Assembly (NCBI GenBank): GCA_028689015.1 | Contig: JAQTXC010000020.1 | Location: 1-47,671 of the forward strand | DNA: 47,671 nucleotides | Reading direction: 5' to 3' | Origin: Dechloromonas sp. | GTDB taxonomy: Bacteria; Pseudomonadota; Gammaproteobacteria; Burkholderiales; Rhodocyclaceae | Part shown: piece after piece, positions 8,221 to 16,005 of the stretch | Layout: each line of letters opens with the position of its first letter | How positions within the stretch are numbered: the first letter of the stretch is position 1 | Program-made: the position numbers and the translations under genes | The notes under the pieces: model-generated | What the model was told of the DNA's origin: nothing | The model's database searches: none | What the model saw: the letters and a program-made list of their open reading frames with translations, nothing else

Positions 8221-9963
8221 GATGTAGAGCAAGCTCCCAATAAGGCTGATAGTTTGAGAAAGGGCATAGTCTGGATACTTAGGTTCTCGTTGCGACCGGG
8301 CCGACGAAATGAACTGTCGCCACAATTCAAACGTGGTGAAGTCATCGCAATGGAGAATATGTCCCGCCCGTGTTAGCAATCCAGACGCACGATCCAGAGC
8401 AGTACCAAGTAGAGATACCGCCACCTCCATGTAAACGCCTGGTTTGCGTAGAAAAAGATCAAGCACAGAACCGATGGCTGGAGATTCCAAGCGCACATTT
8501 TCGGAACCACCACGTATCCACTCTTGGGAAAGGAGGCGCACGACCTCTTCGGGAAAAATCAAATTGGGTTTAAACAAACCGAATCCTGACTTTGCCTTCT
8601 TCGATGGCAATGGCACGCGCAGGCGGGAAGGGAGATTTTTTCCTGAAGCATTCCAATGCTCAATAGCACTGACGAAATCATCTAGCGGCGGCATCGCTGA
8701 ATAGGCAAGTTGAATTTGCCCTGGCGATATCTGACGGATCAGCAGAATGACAAGGTACGGAGCAACGACCGCACTACCCACTGCCCTTGAAAACACTTCA
8801 CATACTGGGCGCGCCTCATCCTGAAATACTTTGCGCCCATCGTCGGCATTTACCGGGCCAAACAAACTCGCAATACGCAGGTCTTCAAGCGGAATAGTGG
8901 GAAACACGACTAGCACGTCTTTGGTTTCAACCAAGCGCGACTGCTTTCTCTCAAATTTTCCGTTATGCAGAGCACGCCAGTTGGTGCCGGGAGGCTGATC
9001 TGTAATTGTTTTGAGAGCTGCCACGACTTGATTCGCCACATCCTCTGCTACCGGAAAGGCTGCACTATCAGCACGGTGATATCGGAAATTACATTCTGCT
9101 TCCGAGAACTTGGAGTAGGCATTTAGTGGCTTGCTAATCACAGGTGGAGCACTCCAACTTGGAAATGGCCCCGATAACAACGCCATCGCTTTCCCGGATA
9201 AAGCACATTGTGCGCTGCTTTTGCTTTTTCCTTCGGTAGCCTGTTCGGCATGCAGAGCGCGTAAAACCACGTTCCTCACGGATGCCGTATATATGCTGAA
9301 TGCTGGATCGTCAGGCAAGCTGATGTCAAAACACAGCTGCACCTTATATTCCCGTTCGACTTTCTGATCCTTCTTTTTCTTTCTCTGACCAACGAGAACT
9401 ATCGTCAGCAATTTTCGCAACGAATCGTCACAAGACGATGTCCCAAGAGCAACAGTGACTGCGCGGCTAATGGCTTTGGCAACCTCTTTGGGGTTCGATG
9501 CAAAAAGCTTGAAGGCCGATGCAAACTGATTCAGTGCTCGAACAATTTCAAGCTCATCAGGGAAGGTGCACTGACTGATTCTCTGAACTTGATCACCGAG
9601 ACCGGATAAGTTGATCTCTTGAAGCAGCCCATCACAAGCAACGATGCAGTTACTCAATTCATCGAATCTTGCAGGGTTTTCAAAGATGCTCCACTTTTCA
9701 TCATCATCGACATTCAGACAAATTGGTGGTTTTTCCGGGCGTACAGCCGGGAAATACTTAAAATTTCCTCGCTTAAGTGTCCAAAGATATTCATCTCCTT
9801 TGACTATTGGAAGAAGACGAGCAATCTCCCCTCTTTCGTTCAGTATCACTTTTAATGAGGCATGACTGCTCACTCCGGGACGATCAAAATCACGGTGAAC
9901 CAGCCCTGTATCAATACCTTGAGCTTTCAAGTTTCGGGCAAGTGTCAGCAGTTCAATCAACAT
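7759..9963 (-). CDS. cas8c: Cascade large subunit Cas8c (Csd1-like, divergent)
   Basis: This 734-residue protein occupies the Cas8c place between cas5 and cas7. Cas8 recognises the PAM and holds the target strand. The N-terminus (MLIELLTLARNLKAQGID) is only loosely like usual Csd1. The C-terminus fits better: SAFLVGKLLAAMDELHK, then a GLLGRASESPARALEELSER stretch matches the Csd1 pattern of a helical end with a G-x-ASxxPA motif. The protein is longer than typical Cas8c (roughly 600 residues) and ends in an acidic, serine-rich tail. The ATG at 9963 overlaps the cas5 stop by 11 nt. GC is markedly low (23 of 60 in 9361-9420). The call rests on order plus C-terminal similarity. Confidence 0.85.
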   Translation of the reverse strand: MLIELLTLARNLKAQGIDTGLVHRDFDRPGVSSHASLKVILNERGEIARLLPIVKGDEYLWTLKRGNFKYFPAVRPEKPPICLNVDDDEKWSIFENPARFDELSNCIVACDGLLQEINLSGLGDQVQRISQCTFPDELEIVRALNQFASAFKLFASNPKEVAKAISRAVTVALGTSSCDDSLRKLLTIVLVGQRKKKKDQKVEREYKVQLCFDISLPDDPAFSIYTASVRNVVLRALHAEQATEGKSKSSAQCALSGKAMALLSGPFPSWSAPPVISKPLNAYSKFSEAECNFRYHRADSAAFPVAEDVANQVVAALKTITDQPPGTNWRALHNGKFERKQSRLVETKDVLVVFPTIPLEDLRIASLFGPVNADDGRKVFQDEARPVCEVFSRAVGSAVVAPYLVILLIRQISPGQIQLAYSAMPPLDDFVSAIEHWNASGKNLPSRLRVPLPSKKAKSGFGLFKPNLIFPEEVVRLLSQEWIRGGSENVRLESPAIGSVLDLFLRKPGVYMEVAVSLLGTALDRASGLLTRAGHILHCDDFTTFELWRQFISSARSQREPKYPDYALSQTISLIGSLLYIMNSKVENYMSESAFLVGKLLAAMDELHKCYCIAVRQGDIPNALIGNGLLGRASESPARALEELSERSRVYLGWAKSAAVRKDAPESIQIAINSARKVLRIVAPISESLHADSSLDQAMELVQKAHLFLGYLSPILGKEESDELASESQSTDSE

Positions 9964-10660
9964 GGCAAACCTCGCCGAATATCAATTTCCCATTCTCTAG
10001 CGACACCTCCGGGAATTGGAGAATCCCTGCCTGAATTTCCAACTCGCGAAAGACGGGTTGATACACCCCATTGACCGGCGCATCCCATACCGACAACAAA
10101 AAAGCCGGAAGCAACATGTTGATATCCTTCTGAAGCTTGGGTAAGTCTGGGGTACAGGACTCACGCCAAGATCCAAAATAGGTCGGCAGAAATTCCTTCC
10201 AACCCAAGCATGGCGCGTATTTCGATACGCCTTTAGTGAGCCTTCGCAGGAACATTTCCTGTAGTGCATGAGCAGCGTTCACTCCACCACTCTGCACCCC
10301 TGGAACTGGTAGGCAATATCCCGTAACTCGGAAGCAGACATCGACAAGAATTGTGGCTGGCAATTGATACGAGGCTTGCTTCTTGATTTGGTCCGCTTTT
10401 CTCAAAGGGCCACGATAGTTGGTTACATATTTCTCGTAGCGAACCGGCTTCCAAATCTCAACGCTTGTTGGACAGAAAAATGCGCAGGGAGGCTTTCCTT
10501 CACTAAAACAACCTCGCGCAACGGACTCGAACATGGCCTTACAGGCAGACCATGTAGGAAGTGGGTAAGAAATTGGTGCTGCTCCGGTATCTGGCCTTGC
10601 AAACATGGCAGCCGGGCCTTCAACCTCGAATTGCACTGGATACTTCTTCGCTCGATACAT
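9953..10660 (-). CDS. cas5: Cas5 of type I-C (Cas5d), probable crRNA-processing nuclease
   Basis: Cas5d cuts pre-crRNA at the base of the repeat hairpin in I-C systems, which have no cas6; none is present here. The protein has 235 residues from the ATG at 10660, placed 7 nt after AAGGGG; a GTG one codon earlier is possible. It opens YPVQFEVEGPAAMFARPD, like the YPV...W...F.RPE pattern of Cas5d, and contains SYPLPTWSACKAMFESV, ILVDVCFRV and CLGWKEFLPTYF, corresponding to the family's CLGCREF motif. The region that usually carries the catalytic Lys/His reads IKKQASYQLPATILV, so the active-site residues are not obvious. It follows the WYL gene after a 12-nt gap. Confidence 0.92.
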   Translation of the reverse strand: MYRAKKYPVQFEVEGPAAMFARPDTGAAPISYPLPTWSACKAMFESVARGCFSEGKPPCAFFCPTSVEIWKPVRYEKYVTNYRGPLRKADQIKKQASYQLPATILVDVCFRVTGYCLPVPGVQSGGVNAAHALQEMFLRRLTKGVSKYAPCLGWKEFLPTYFGSWRESCTPDLPKLQKDINMLLPAFLLSVWDAPVNGVYQPVFRELEIQAGILQFPEVSLENGKLIFGEVCHVD

Positions 10661-10672
10661 CACTATTCCCCT

Positions 10673-11650
10673 TTATTCGATTTCAATCCCATACCTCCCC
10701 ATCGCCGCCTTCAACAAGCCCACGACCTTCTCCCGCAACCCCTCCGGCCCCACCACCTCACAATCCGGCCCGTATTTCAAAACATCCATGACCAACTCAG
10801 GATCGCTGCTATAGGGCAGGCGCAGCTGGTAGCTGCCGTCCTCAAGAAACACACCTTCCTGCTCCGGGTGCCAGTGTTCAGCGGCAACCCAGCGGGCGCG
10901 TTCGGGGGTGAAGAGGAGCGTCGCCCATTGCACTTCGGCGCCGGCAAAGATGCCGTAGCCAGCGCCCAGTGCGGCATCGAGTTCGGCTTCGGGGATTTCC
11001 TGGGCGACGGCGTCTATGGTTTTGACGGCTTTGATGGCGTCGACCGCAAAGCTGCGCAGTTCGTCGCGCAGGTGGCACCAGGCGTCGAGGTACCAGTTGT
11101 CGCGGTAGTGCGTCAGGCGTTGCGGCGAGATTTCGCGCTGGCTGGGGTCGCCCTTGCTACGGGCGACGTATTCGATGCTGAGGCGGCGCCGTTCCATGAG
11201 GGCGGCGGCGATGTGCTGGAAGTGTTGCGGCGCGTAGTGGCGGGCGGCCGCGCTCAGGATGCGGATGCGGCGGGCGATGTCGTCGGCGGAATCGGTGGCG
11301 CTTTCGAGCATGCCGAGCAGGCGCTGGCGCAGCGGGCCGACGTGTTCGGCGAGCAGGCCGCCGGCATCGAAGGCGGCGAGCAGTTGCTGCATGCTCAGCA
11401 GAGCGTGAATTTCGCCGGCCGAGAACCAGACGCCGGGTAGTTCGTAGCGTTCGACGCTACGGTCAATATAGTAAGTCCCAGTTTCACGGTTCAAAACGAT
11501 GGGGACTTGCATGCGCTCGCGCAAACTACGCAGGTCGCGATGCAAGGTGGCGCGCGAGATTTCGAGACGCTGCTGCAATTCACCGAAAGTCACGCCACGC
11601 TGCGTTAGGAGTATGCGTTCAATAATGCCGAAACGCTCCGATTGACTCAT
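10673..11650 (-). CDS. WYL-domain transcriptional regulator of the cas operon
   Basis: This 325-residue DNA-binding protein has a DeoR-like winged helix-turn-helix at residues 1-60 (GIIERILLTQRGVTFGELQQ, then LEISRATLHRDLRSLRERM) and a WYL ligand-binding domain at about 145-235 (RRLSIEYVARSKG, YRDNWYLDAWCH, LRSFAVDAI). WYL proteins often adjoin CRISPR loci and several bind nucleic acid or nucleotides. The ATG at 11650 is preferred to the TTG at 11656. It is the first gene of the leftward operon, 12 nt before cas5, so it likely controls its own and the cas transcript. It is very GC-rich (44 of 60 in 11221-11280), unlike the next genes. Repressor or activator cannot be told. Confidence 0.92.
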   Translation of the reverse strand: MSQSERFGIIERILLTQRGVTFGELQQRLEISRATLHRDLRSLRERMQVPIVLNRETGTYYIDRSVERYELPGVWFSAGEIHALLSMQQLLAAFDAGGLLAEHVGPLRQRLLGMLESATDSADDIARRIRILSAAARHYAPQHFQHIAAALMERRRLSIEYVARSKGDPSQREISPQRLTHYRDNWYLDAWCHLRDELRSFAVDAIKAVKTIDAVAQEIPEAELDAALGAGYGIFAGAEVQWATLLFTPERARWVAAEHWHPEQEGVFLEDGSYQLRLPYSSDPELVMDVLKYGPDCEVVGPEGLREKVVGLLKAAMGRYGIEIE

Positions 11651-11676
11651 GCCCAAGCCCTAAGAATACCAAATGA

Positions 11677-11698
11677 ATTTATTGACAATATCATAAAT
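11677..11698. promoter_or_regulatory. AT-rich dyad upstream of the WYL-cas operon
   Basis: ATTTAT (11677-11682) and ATAAAT (11693-11698) form a 6-bp inverted repeat with 10 nt between, 27 bp before the WYL start, in the most AT-rich part of the 11651-11907 gap. It is a candidate operator for the WYL regulator at the head of the whole cas operon. A TTGACA at 11682-11687 overlaps it on the plus strand, but its -10 partner (TACTGC, 11705-11710) is poor. The rest of the gap shows no clear site. Confidence 0.35.
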
Positions 11699-11907
11699 AA
11701 CACCTACTGCCGTCATCTCTTTAGCGACAGAGAATCCTCAAAAACCGTTCTCTGAATTATTGTTTAGCCCAATCTCATGGAATGAGCCTCGGCACTTGCT
11801 CTAGTTTTCGTCATCAAGCCAGCACAGATCCCCCATCGGGAATCAAGGCTTCCATTCCAGATGGAAATGACCGAAAATTTTGTTTACCAAAACAAAGGGG
11901 AAGCATA

Positions 11908-14580
11908 ATGCTCGCCAAACGCATCGTGCTCATTGGGGGATCTGCAGGATCGCTGATTGAGATTGAACGCCTCTTCCAGTTAATTGAGCCCGGTGGCGAT
12001 ATCGCCTATATCGTGCTGCAGCACATTAGCCCTGAGCACAATACTTTTTTAGACACCCTGATCGCCGGGTGGAGTTCACTGCCAGTGAATGTCGTCGCCG
12101 AGGCCATGCCCCTGGAGAGCGACCATGTCTATGTCGGCAGCCCAGGACAACTGCTCAGCGTTCAAGATGGGGCGATTCATCTCACCCCGCTGGAAAGCAG
12201 CGACGAACGCTATAAACCGATCGACCATACCCTCAGCGGGCTGGCTCCTTTTTATGGCGAAAATTTGCTGGCGGTCATTCTGTCCGGCACCGGTTCAGAT
12301 GGCACCCTGGGTGCGGCTCAAGTCTGCGAACACGGGGGTAGCGTCTTTGCCGAGGATCCGACGCGGGCTGAGTTTTCCGGGATGCCGCTCAGTGCGATTC
12401 GAGCGGGCCACGTCAGCCGTGTGCTGCAGACACAAGCCCTGCCGGAGGCAATTCAGCTCTGGGCGGGTCAAGAACCTGCAACTGCCGCATCACCTGACAG
12501 CCCATTAGTCAGCGATGAACAGGCATTTCAGACGATCATTTCCCTGATCAAGGCACGTACAGGCAACGACATTCGCGCCTACAAACCGGCCACCATCCGC
12601 CGCCGCATATTCCGCCGGATGTCCCTGCAGCAGCAGCCGACAATGCCTGAATACATTCAGATGTTGCACGCTCAGCCAGAAGAAATCGACCGACTGGCCG
12701 AGGACTTGCTGATCGGGGTGACGACTTTTTTCCGTGACCCGGAAGCTTTTGCGGTGCTGGAAAAAGAGGTCATCCCGGCGATGGCTGCCAGCAAGCAGGC
12801 GGATCAGCCGCTTCGGGTATGGATCGCGGGTTGCTCGACCGGCGAGGAGGCTTATTCAGTTGCCATCCTGTTGATTGAGTGGTTTACGGCACATCAACAG
12901 GCGCCCCGGATTCAGATTTTTGCGACCGACATTGATAATGATGCCCTCCGCTCCGCTCGCAACGGCATCTATACGGAGGCAGCCCTGCTCAATGTCGGGG
13001 CCGAACGGCAAGCGCGCTTTTTCGAATTAACTGCCGATGGTTATCGGGTCAATAAAATGGTTCGCGAGGTGGTCGTTTTTGCTTCACACAACCTGATCGC
13101 CGACCCCCCATTTTCGCGTCTGGATCTGGTGGTTTGCCGCAATGTGCTGATTTATCTGAATGCGGACGTCCAGAAAAAACTGCTCAACCTGTTTCATTTC
13201 ACGCTCAACGATGGCGGTTATCTTTTCCTGGGAAGTGCGGAAAACCTGGGTAGCACAGGGCACCAATTCCACCCGCTGTCCAAGCCCTGGCGGATTTATC
13301 GCCAAGTCGCGGATGCAGGAACCCGTAGCGCGCCGCAACTGCCCATTTCGTCGGCCAGTTTGTCCCGCCGCCATCCCACCATCGGTGAATCCATGGCGGA
13401 TAGCGAAGCGCCCACGCACCAGGATGCCTATTATCGAGGACTGATTGCCGAGCACGGGCCCACGCAAATTTTGATCAACGACCGCCATCAGGTCGTTTTC
13501 ATTGCGGGCAATGCCGGCCCCTACCTGGAAACCCCGCTGGGCCAGCCCTCTCTGGAACTCTTCGGGATGATTCGCCAGCCCTTGCTGCTCGGCCTGCGGG
13601 CCGCAATCAACCGGGCCAAGCAAAACAAAAAAAAGGTTTCGATCAGCCTGCCGATCAAGTCCGCAGCCAGCGCGGCCATGGCGACGACACATATTGATGT
13701 TCTGCCAATCGAGCGCCAGGATCGTGACGCCTTGTTTTTACTGAGCTTCAAGCTCGACATCAATGCGCCAGATGATTCGCCGCCCAGTGCGGACACGCTT
13801 GGCGACAGCTGGGTGCTGCGCCAGATGGAACGTGAAATGACGGCACTGCGCGAGGATCTGCAACAGACGATCGAGCAGTCCCGCACCTCCAATATGGAAT
13901 TGCGCGCCGCCAATGAAGAAGTCATGGCCATGAACGAAGAATTGCAGTCAGCCAATGAGGAACTGGAAAGCGCCAAGGAAGAACTGCTATCGCTCAACGA
14001 AGAGCTGTCCGTAACCAATTCTGTGCTCGACGGCAAACTGGTCGAACTGGAAACCCTCAACGTCGACCTGAACAACCTGCTCTATTCCACCGAGACGGCC
14101 ACCCTGCTGCTGGATGAGGCCCTGCATATCCGCCGCTACACCCCGGCCTGCGCCAAATTGATGCGGCTCATTCCGGCCGATATTGGCCGGCCACTGGACG
14201 ACATCGTGCGTCACTTCAGCGATCCGGTCCTGACCCGTGATTGCAGCATGGTCATGCAGGGCCTGAAGGTCGAAGAAAAGGAAGTTCTCAGCGACATCGG
14301 ACGTTCCTATCTGCGGGCCATCCTGCCCTATCGCACGGCAACGGGGCAGATACAGGGGGTCGTGCTCATCTTGTCCGACATCACCTCGATCAAACTGGCC
14401 GACAAAAAATTGCGTGAACGGGCACACGAACTGCAATGGCAAGCCAACCTGCTTGACCGCGCCGCCCCCATCATGGCCCGGGACCTCGACAACCACATCG
14501 TTTTTGGAACCCAGCGGCGGAACAGCTTTATGGCTGGGAACGATCCCATGCCCTGGGCAAAATTTCCCATGATTTACTGA
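11908..14580 (+). CDS. CheB-CheR-PAS part of a hybrid histidine kinase (5' part, frameshifted)
   Basis: The ATG at 11908 follows AAGGGGAAG and gives 890 residues before a premature stop. Domains in order: a CheB-like methylesterase (GGSAGSL, LQHISPEH and GTGSDGTLG carry the Ser, His and Asp), a CheR methyltransferase (TTFFRDPEAF, SAM-binding WIAGCSTGEEAYS), a PAS-like region, a coiled coil of repeated NEEL/NEEV units at about 661-729, a PAS domain and the start of another. After the run of five T at 14501-14505 the frame is lost and the product ends in unrelated sequence (GTQRRNSFMAG onwards). One more T would join it to the kinase that follows, giving 1351 residues. CheB-CheR fusions of this type couple chemotaxis-like modules to two-component signalling. 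Upstream in-frame starts (11782) lack a ribosome site. Confidence 0.9.
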   Translation: MLAKRIVLIGGSAGSLIEIERLFQLIEPGGDIAYIVLQHISPEHNTFLDTLIAGWSSLPVNVVAEAMPLESDHVYVGSPGQLLSVQDGAIHLTPLESSDERYKPIDHTLSGLAPFYGENLLAVILSGTGSDGTLGAAQVCEHGGSVFAEDPTRAEFSGMPLSAIRAGHVSRVLQTQALPEAIQLWAGQEPATAASPDSPLVSDEQAFQTIISLIKARTGNDIRAYKPATIRRRIFRRMSLQQQPTMPEYIQMLHAQPEEIDRLAEDLLIGVTTFFRDPEAFAVLEKEVIPAMAASKQADQPLRVWIAGCSTGEEAYSVAILLIEWFTAHQQAPRIQIFATDIDNDALRSARNGIYTEAALLNVGAERQARFFELTADGYRVNKMVREVVVFASHNLIADPPFSRLDLVVCRNVLIYLNADVQKKLLNLFHFTLNDGGYLFLGSAENLGSTGHQFHPLSKPWRIYRQVADAGTRSAPQLPISSASLSRRHPTIGESMADSEAPTHQDAYYRGLIAEHGPTQILINDRHQVVFIAGNAGPYLETPLGQPSLELFGMIRQPLLLGLRAAINRAKQNKKKVSISLPIKSAASAAMATTHIDVLPIERQDRDALFLLSFKLDINAPDDSPPSADTLGDSWVLRQMEREMTALREDLQQTIEQSRTSNMELRAANEEVMAMNEELQSANEELESAKEELLSLNEELSVTNSVLDGKLVELETLNVDLNNLLYSTETATLLLDEALHIRRYTPACAKLMRLIPADIGRPLDDIVRHFSDPVLTRDCSMVMQGLKVEEKEVLSDIGRSYLRAILPYRTATGQIQGVVLILSDITSIKLADKKLRERAHELQWQANLLDRAAPIMARDLDNHIVFGTQRRNSFMAGNDPMPWAKFPMIY
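14501..14505 (+). other. Frameshift site in the hybrid kinase gene (T run, one base missing)
   Basis: In frame the sequence reads ATC GTT TTT GGA, which breaks the PAS domain. With a sixth T it reads ATC GTT TTT TGG AAC CCA (I-V-F-W-N-P), then AAEQLYGWERSHALGKIS, a normal PAS sequence that runs on into the kinase. The frame is open from 14505 to 15962. This could be a sequencing error in a homopolymer, a real mutation, or ribosomal slippage on the T run; the first two are more likely. Confidence 0.85.
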
Positions 14581-14687
14581 AAACGCGCTTTCCTCGCCCT
14601 CGCGCCGAAATCCGCGAGCAACTCTTTCGCACTGGCCGCTGGATCGGCCAACTGACCCACACCACGCAAAGCGGGGCCACGGTCACG

Positions 14688-15962
14688 GTGGAAAGCCAAT
14701 GGACGCTGAGCCGGGACGACACAGGCCAACCGCTCGCCATTGTCGAAGTTAACAACGACATCACCGAGCAACTGGCCGCCGAAAACGCCAATGTTTCGAA
14801 AAGTGCCTTCCTGGCCAACATGTCGCACGAAATCCGGACGCCGCTCAATGCCATTCTCGGCATGGCGCACCTGATGAAACGCACCGGGCTCCCTGCGGTG
14901 CAACAGGAACGCCTGGTCAAGATCGACCGCGCCGGTAGCCATTTGCTGGAAATCATCAACGCCATTCTCGATCTCTCGAAGATCGAGGCCGGCAAACTGA
15001 CTCTGGAAGAAAGCCCGCTCAACGTCGGCGAGATCATCGACGATGTCGCAAGCTTGATCAGTGGTGCCGCAGCAGAGAAAAAATTGCAATTGCGCGTCGA
15101 ACCCACCGCTCTGCCGCATAAACTCTTTGGCGACCCAACCCGTCTGCGCCAGGCCTTGCTGAACTACAGCAGCAATGCCGTTAAATTCACCAGCAGTGGC
15201 TCAGTCTCGTTGCGTGCTTTTGTGGTCGACGAGGGCATGCCTGAGCCCGACAACCTGCTGGTACGTTTTGAGGTCAGCGACACCGGTATCGGCTTGTCGC
15301 CCGAAGCCATCAAGCACCTGTTTCAAGCCTTTGAACAAGCGGATCAGTCGACCACCCGCAAATATGGTGGCACCGGCCTGGGCCTCCCCATCACGGGCAA
15401 GTTGGCCGGCATGATGGGCGGCGAAACCGGCGTCGACAGCACACCGGGCGTCGACAGCACACCGGGCGTTGGCAGCACTTTTTGGTTCACCGCCCGCCTG
15501 CGCGCCAGCGGCGCTGAGGTTTTCCAGTCCCGCGCCCCTGAAGTCGCCAGTGCCGAACGCAGTTTGCACGACAGCTACCATGACTGCCGCATCCTGCTGG
15601 TGGATGATGAACCGATCAATCGCGAAGTCGCACATGCCCTGCTGAGCGATGCCATCGCCCACGTCGATATTGCCGAAGACGGTCTTCAGGCGGTCAACGC
15701 TGTTCGCGAGCAACATTATGATTTGATCCTGATGGACATGCTGATGCCCAACCTCGACGGGGTCGAGGCCACCCAGCAGATTCGCCAGTTGCCCCATGGG
15801 CAGGCGGTGCCGATTCTCGCCTTGACCGCCAATGCCTTTGCAGAAGACCGCAAACGCTGCCTGAATGCCGGCATGAACGACTTTCTCAGCAAACCGCTGG
15901 ACCCGGATCGCTTATTCGCGACTGTCCTGCGCTGGCTGATGAGCGCTCAACCAAAATCTTGA
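14688..15962 (+). CDS. Hybrid sensor kinase part: PAS end, HisKA, HATPase, receiver (3' part)
   Basis: This is the continuation of the preceding gene in the -1 frame. The frame is open from 14505, and 14688 is merely the first GTG in it, with no proper ribosome site, so it is not an independent gene. It holds the end of a PAS domain (VVEVNNDITEQL-like), the phosphoacceptor box NMSHEIRTPLNAILG, an ATPase with DTGIGLS and GGTGLGLPI, and a receiver ILLVDDEPIN...LILMDMLMP with Asp phosphorylation site and the later Lys in FLSKPLD. Between the G1 and G2 boxes of the ATPase an 18-bp unit is repeated in tandem (15429-15446 and 15447-15464), adding a second GVDSTP before GVGSTFWF. Autophosphorylation and internal phosphotransfer are expected if the frame is restored. 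Confidence 0.88.
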   Translation: MESQWTLSRDDTGQPLAIVEVNNDITEQLAAENANVSKSAFLANMSHEIRTPLNAILGMAHLMKRTGLPAVQQERLVKIDRAGSHLLEIINAILDLSKIEAGKLTLEESPLNVGEIIDDVASLISGAAAEKKLQLRVEPTALPHKLFGDPTRLRQALLNYSSNAVKFTSSGSVSLRAFVVDEGMPEPDNLLVRFEVSDTGIGLSPEAIKHLFQAFEQADQSTTRKYGGTGLGLPITGKLAGMMGGETGVDSTPGVDSTPGVGSTFWFTARLRASGAEVFQSRAPEVASAERSLHDSYHDCRILLVDDEPINREVAHALLSDAIAHVDIAEDGLQAVNAVREQHYDLILMDMLMPNLDGVEATQQIRQLPHGQAVPILALTANAFAEDRKRCLNAGMNDFLSKPLDPDRLFATVLRWLMSAQPKS

Positions 15963-15975
15963 TCAGCGCCGACGG

Positions 15976-15994
15976 CCGGGCTGAAGCAGCCCGG
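15976..15994. terminator. Hairpin between convergent genes
   Basis: CCGGGCT (15976-15982) and AGCCCGG (15988-15994) form a 7-bp stem with a 5-nt loop in the 43-bp gap between the hybrid kinase stop and the end of the CorA-like gene. It has no T run on either side, so it is a candidate bidirectional terminator only. Confidence 0.4.
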
Positions 15995-16005
15995 TCAGTC
16001 GGATT

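Noticed and set aside
10364-11440. Plus-strand open frame of 358 codons
   Set aside because: It lies opposite cas5 and the WYL gene, both with clear families; a high-GC shadow.
11682-11710. TTGACA with TACTGC at 17-nt spacing as a promoter for the CheB-CheR gene
   Set aside because: The -10 half matches poorly, and the -35 half overlaps the dyad near the WYL gene; not listed as a promoter.
14688-15962. Independent histidine kinase gene starting at the GTG
   Set aside because: There is no ribosome site and the same frame is open back to 14505, continuing the PAS domain of the gene before.
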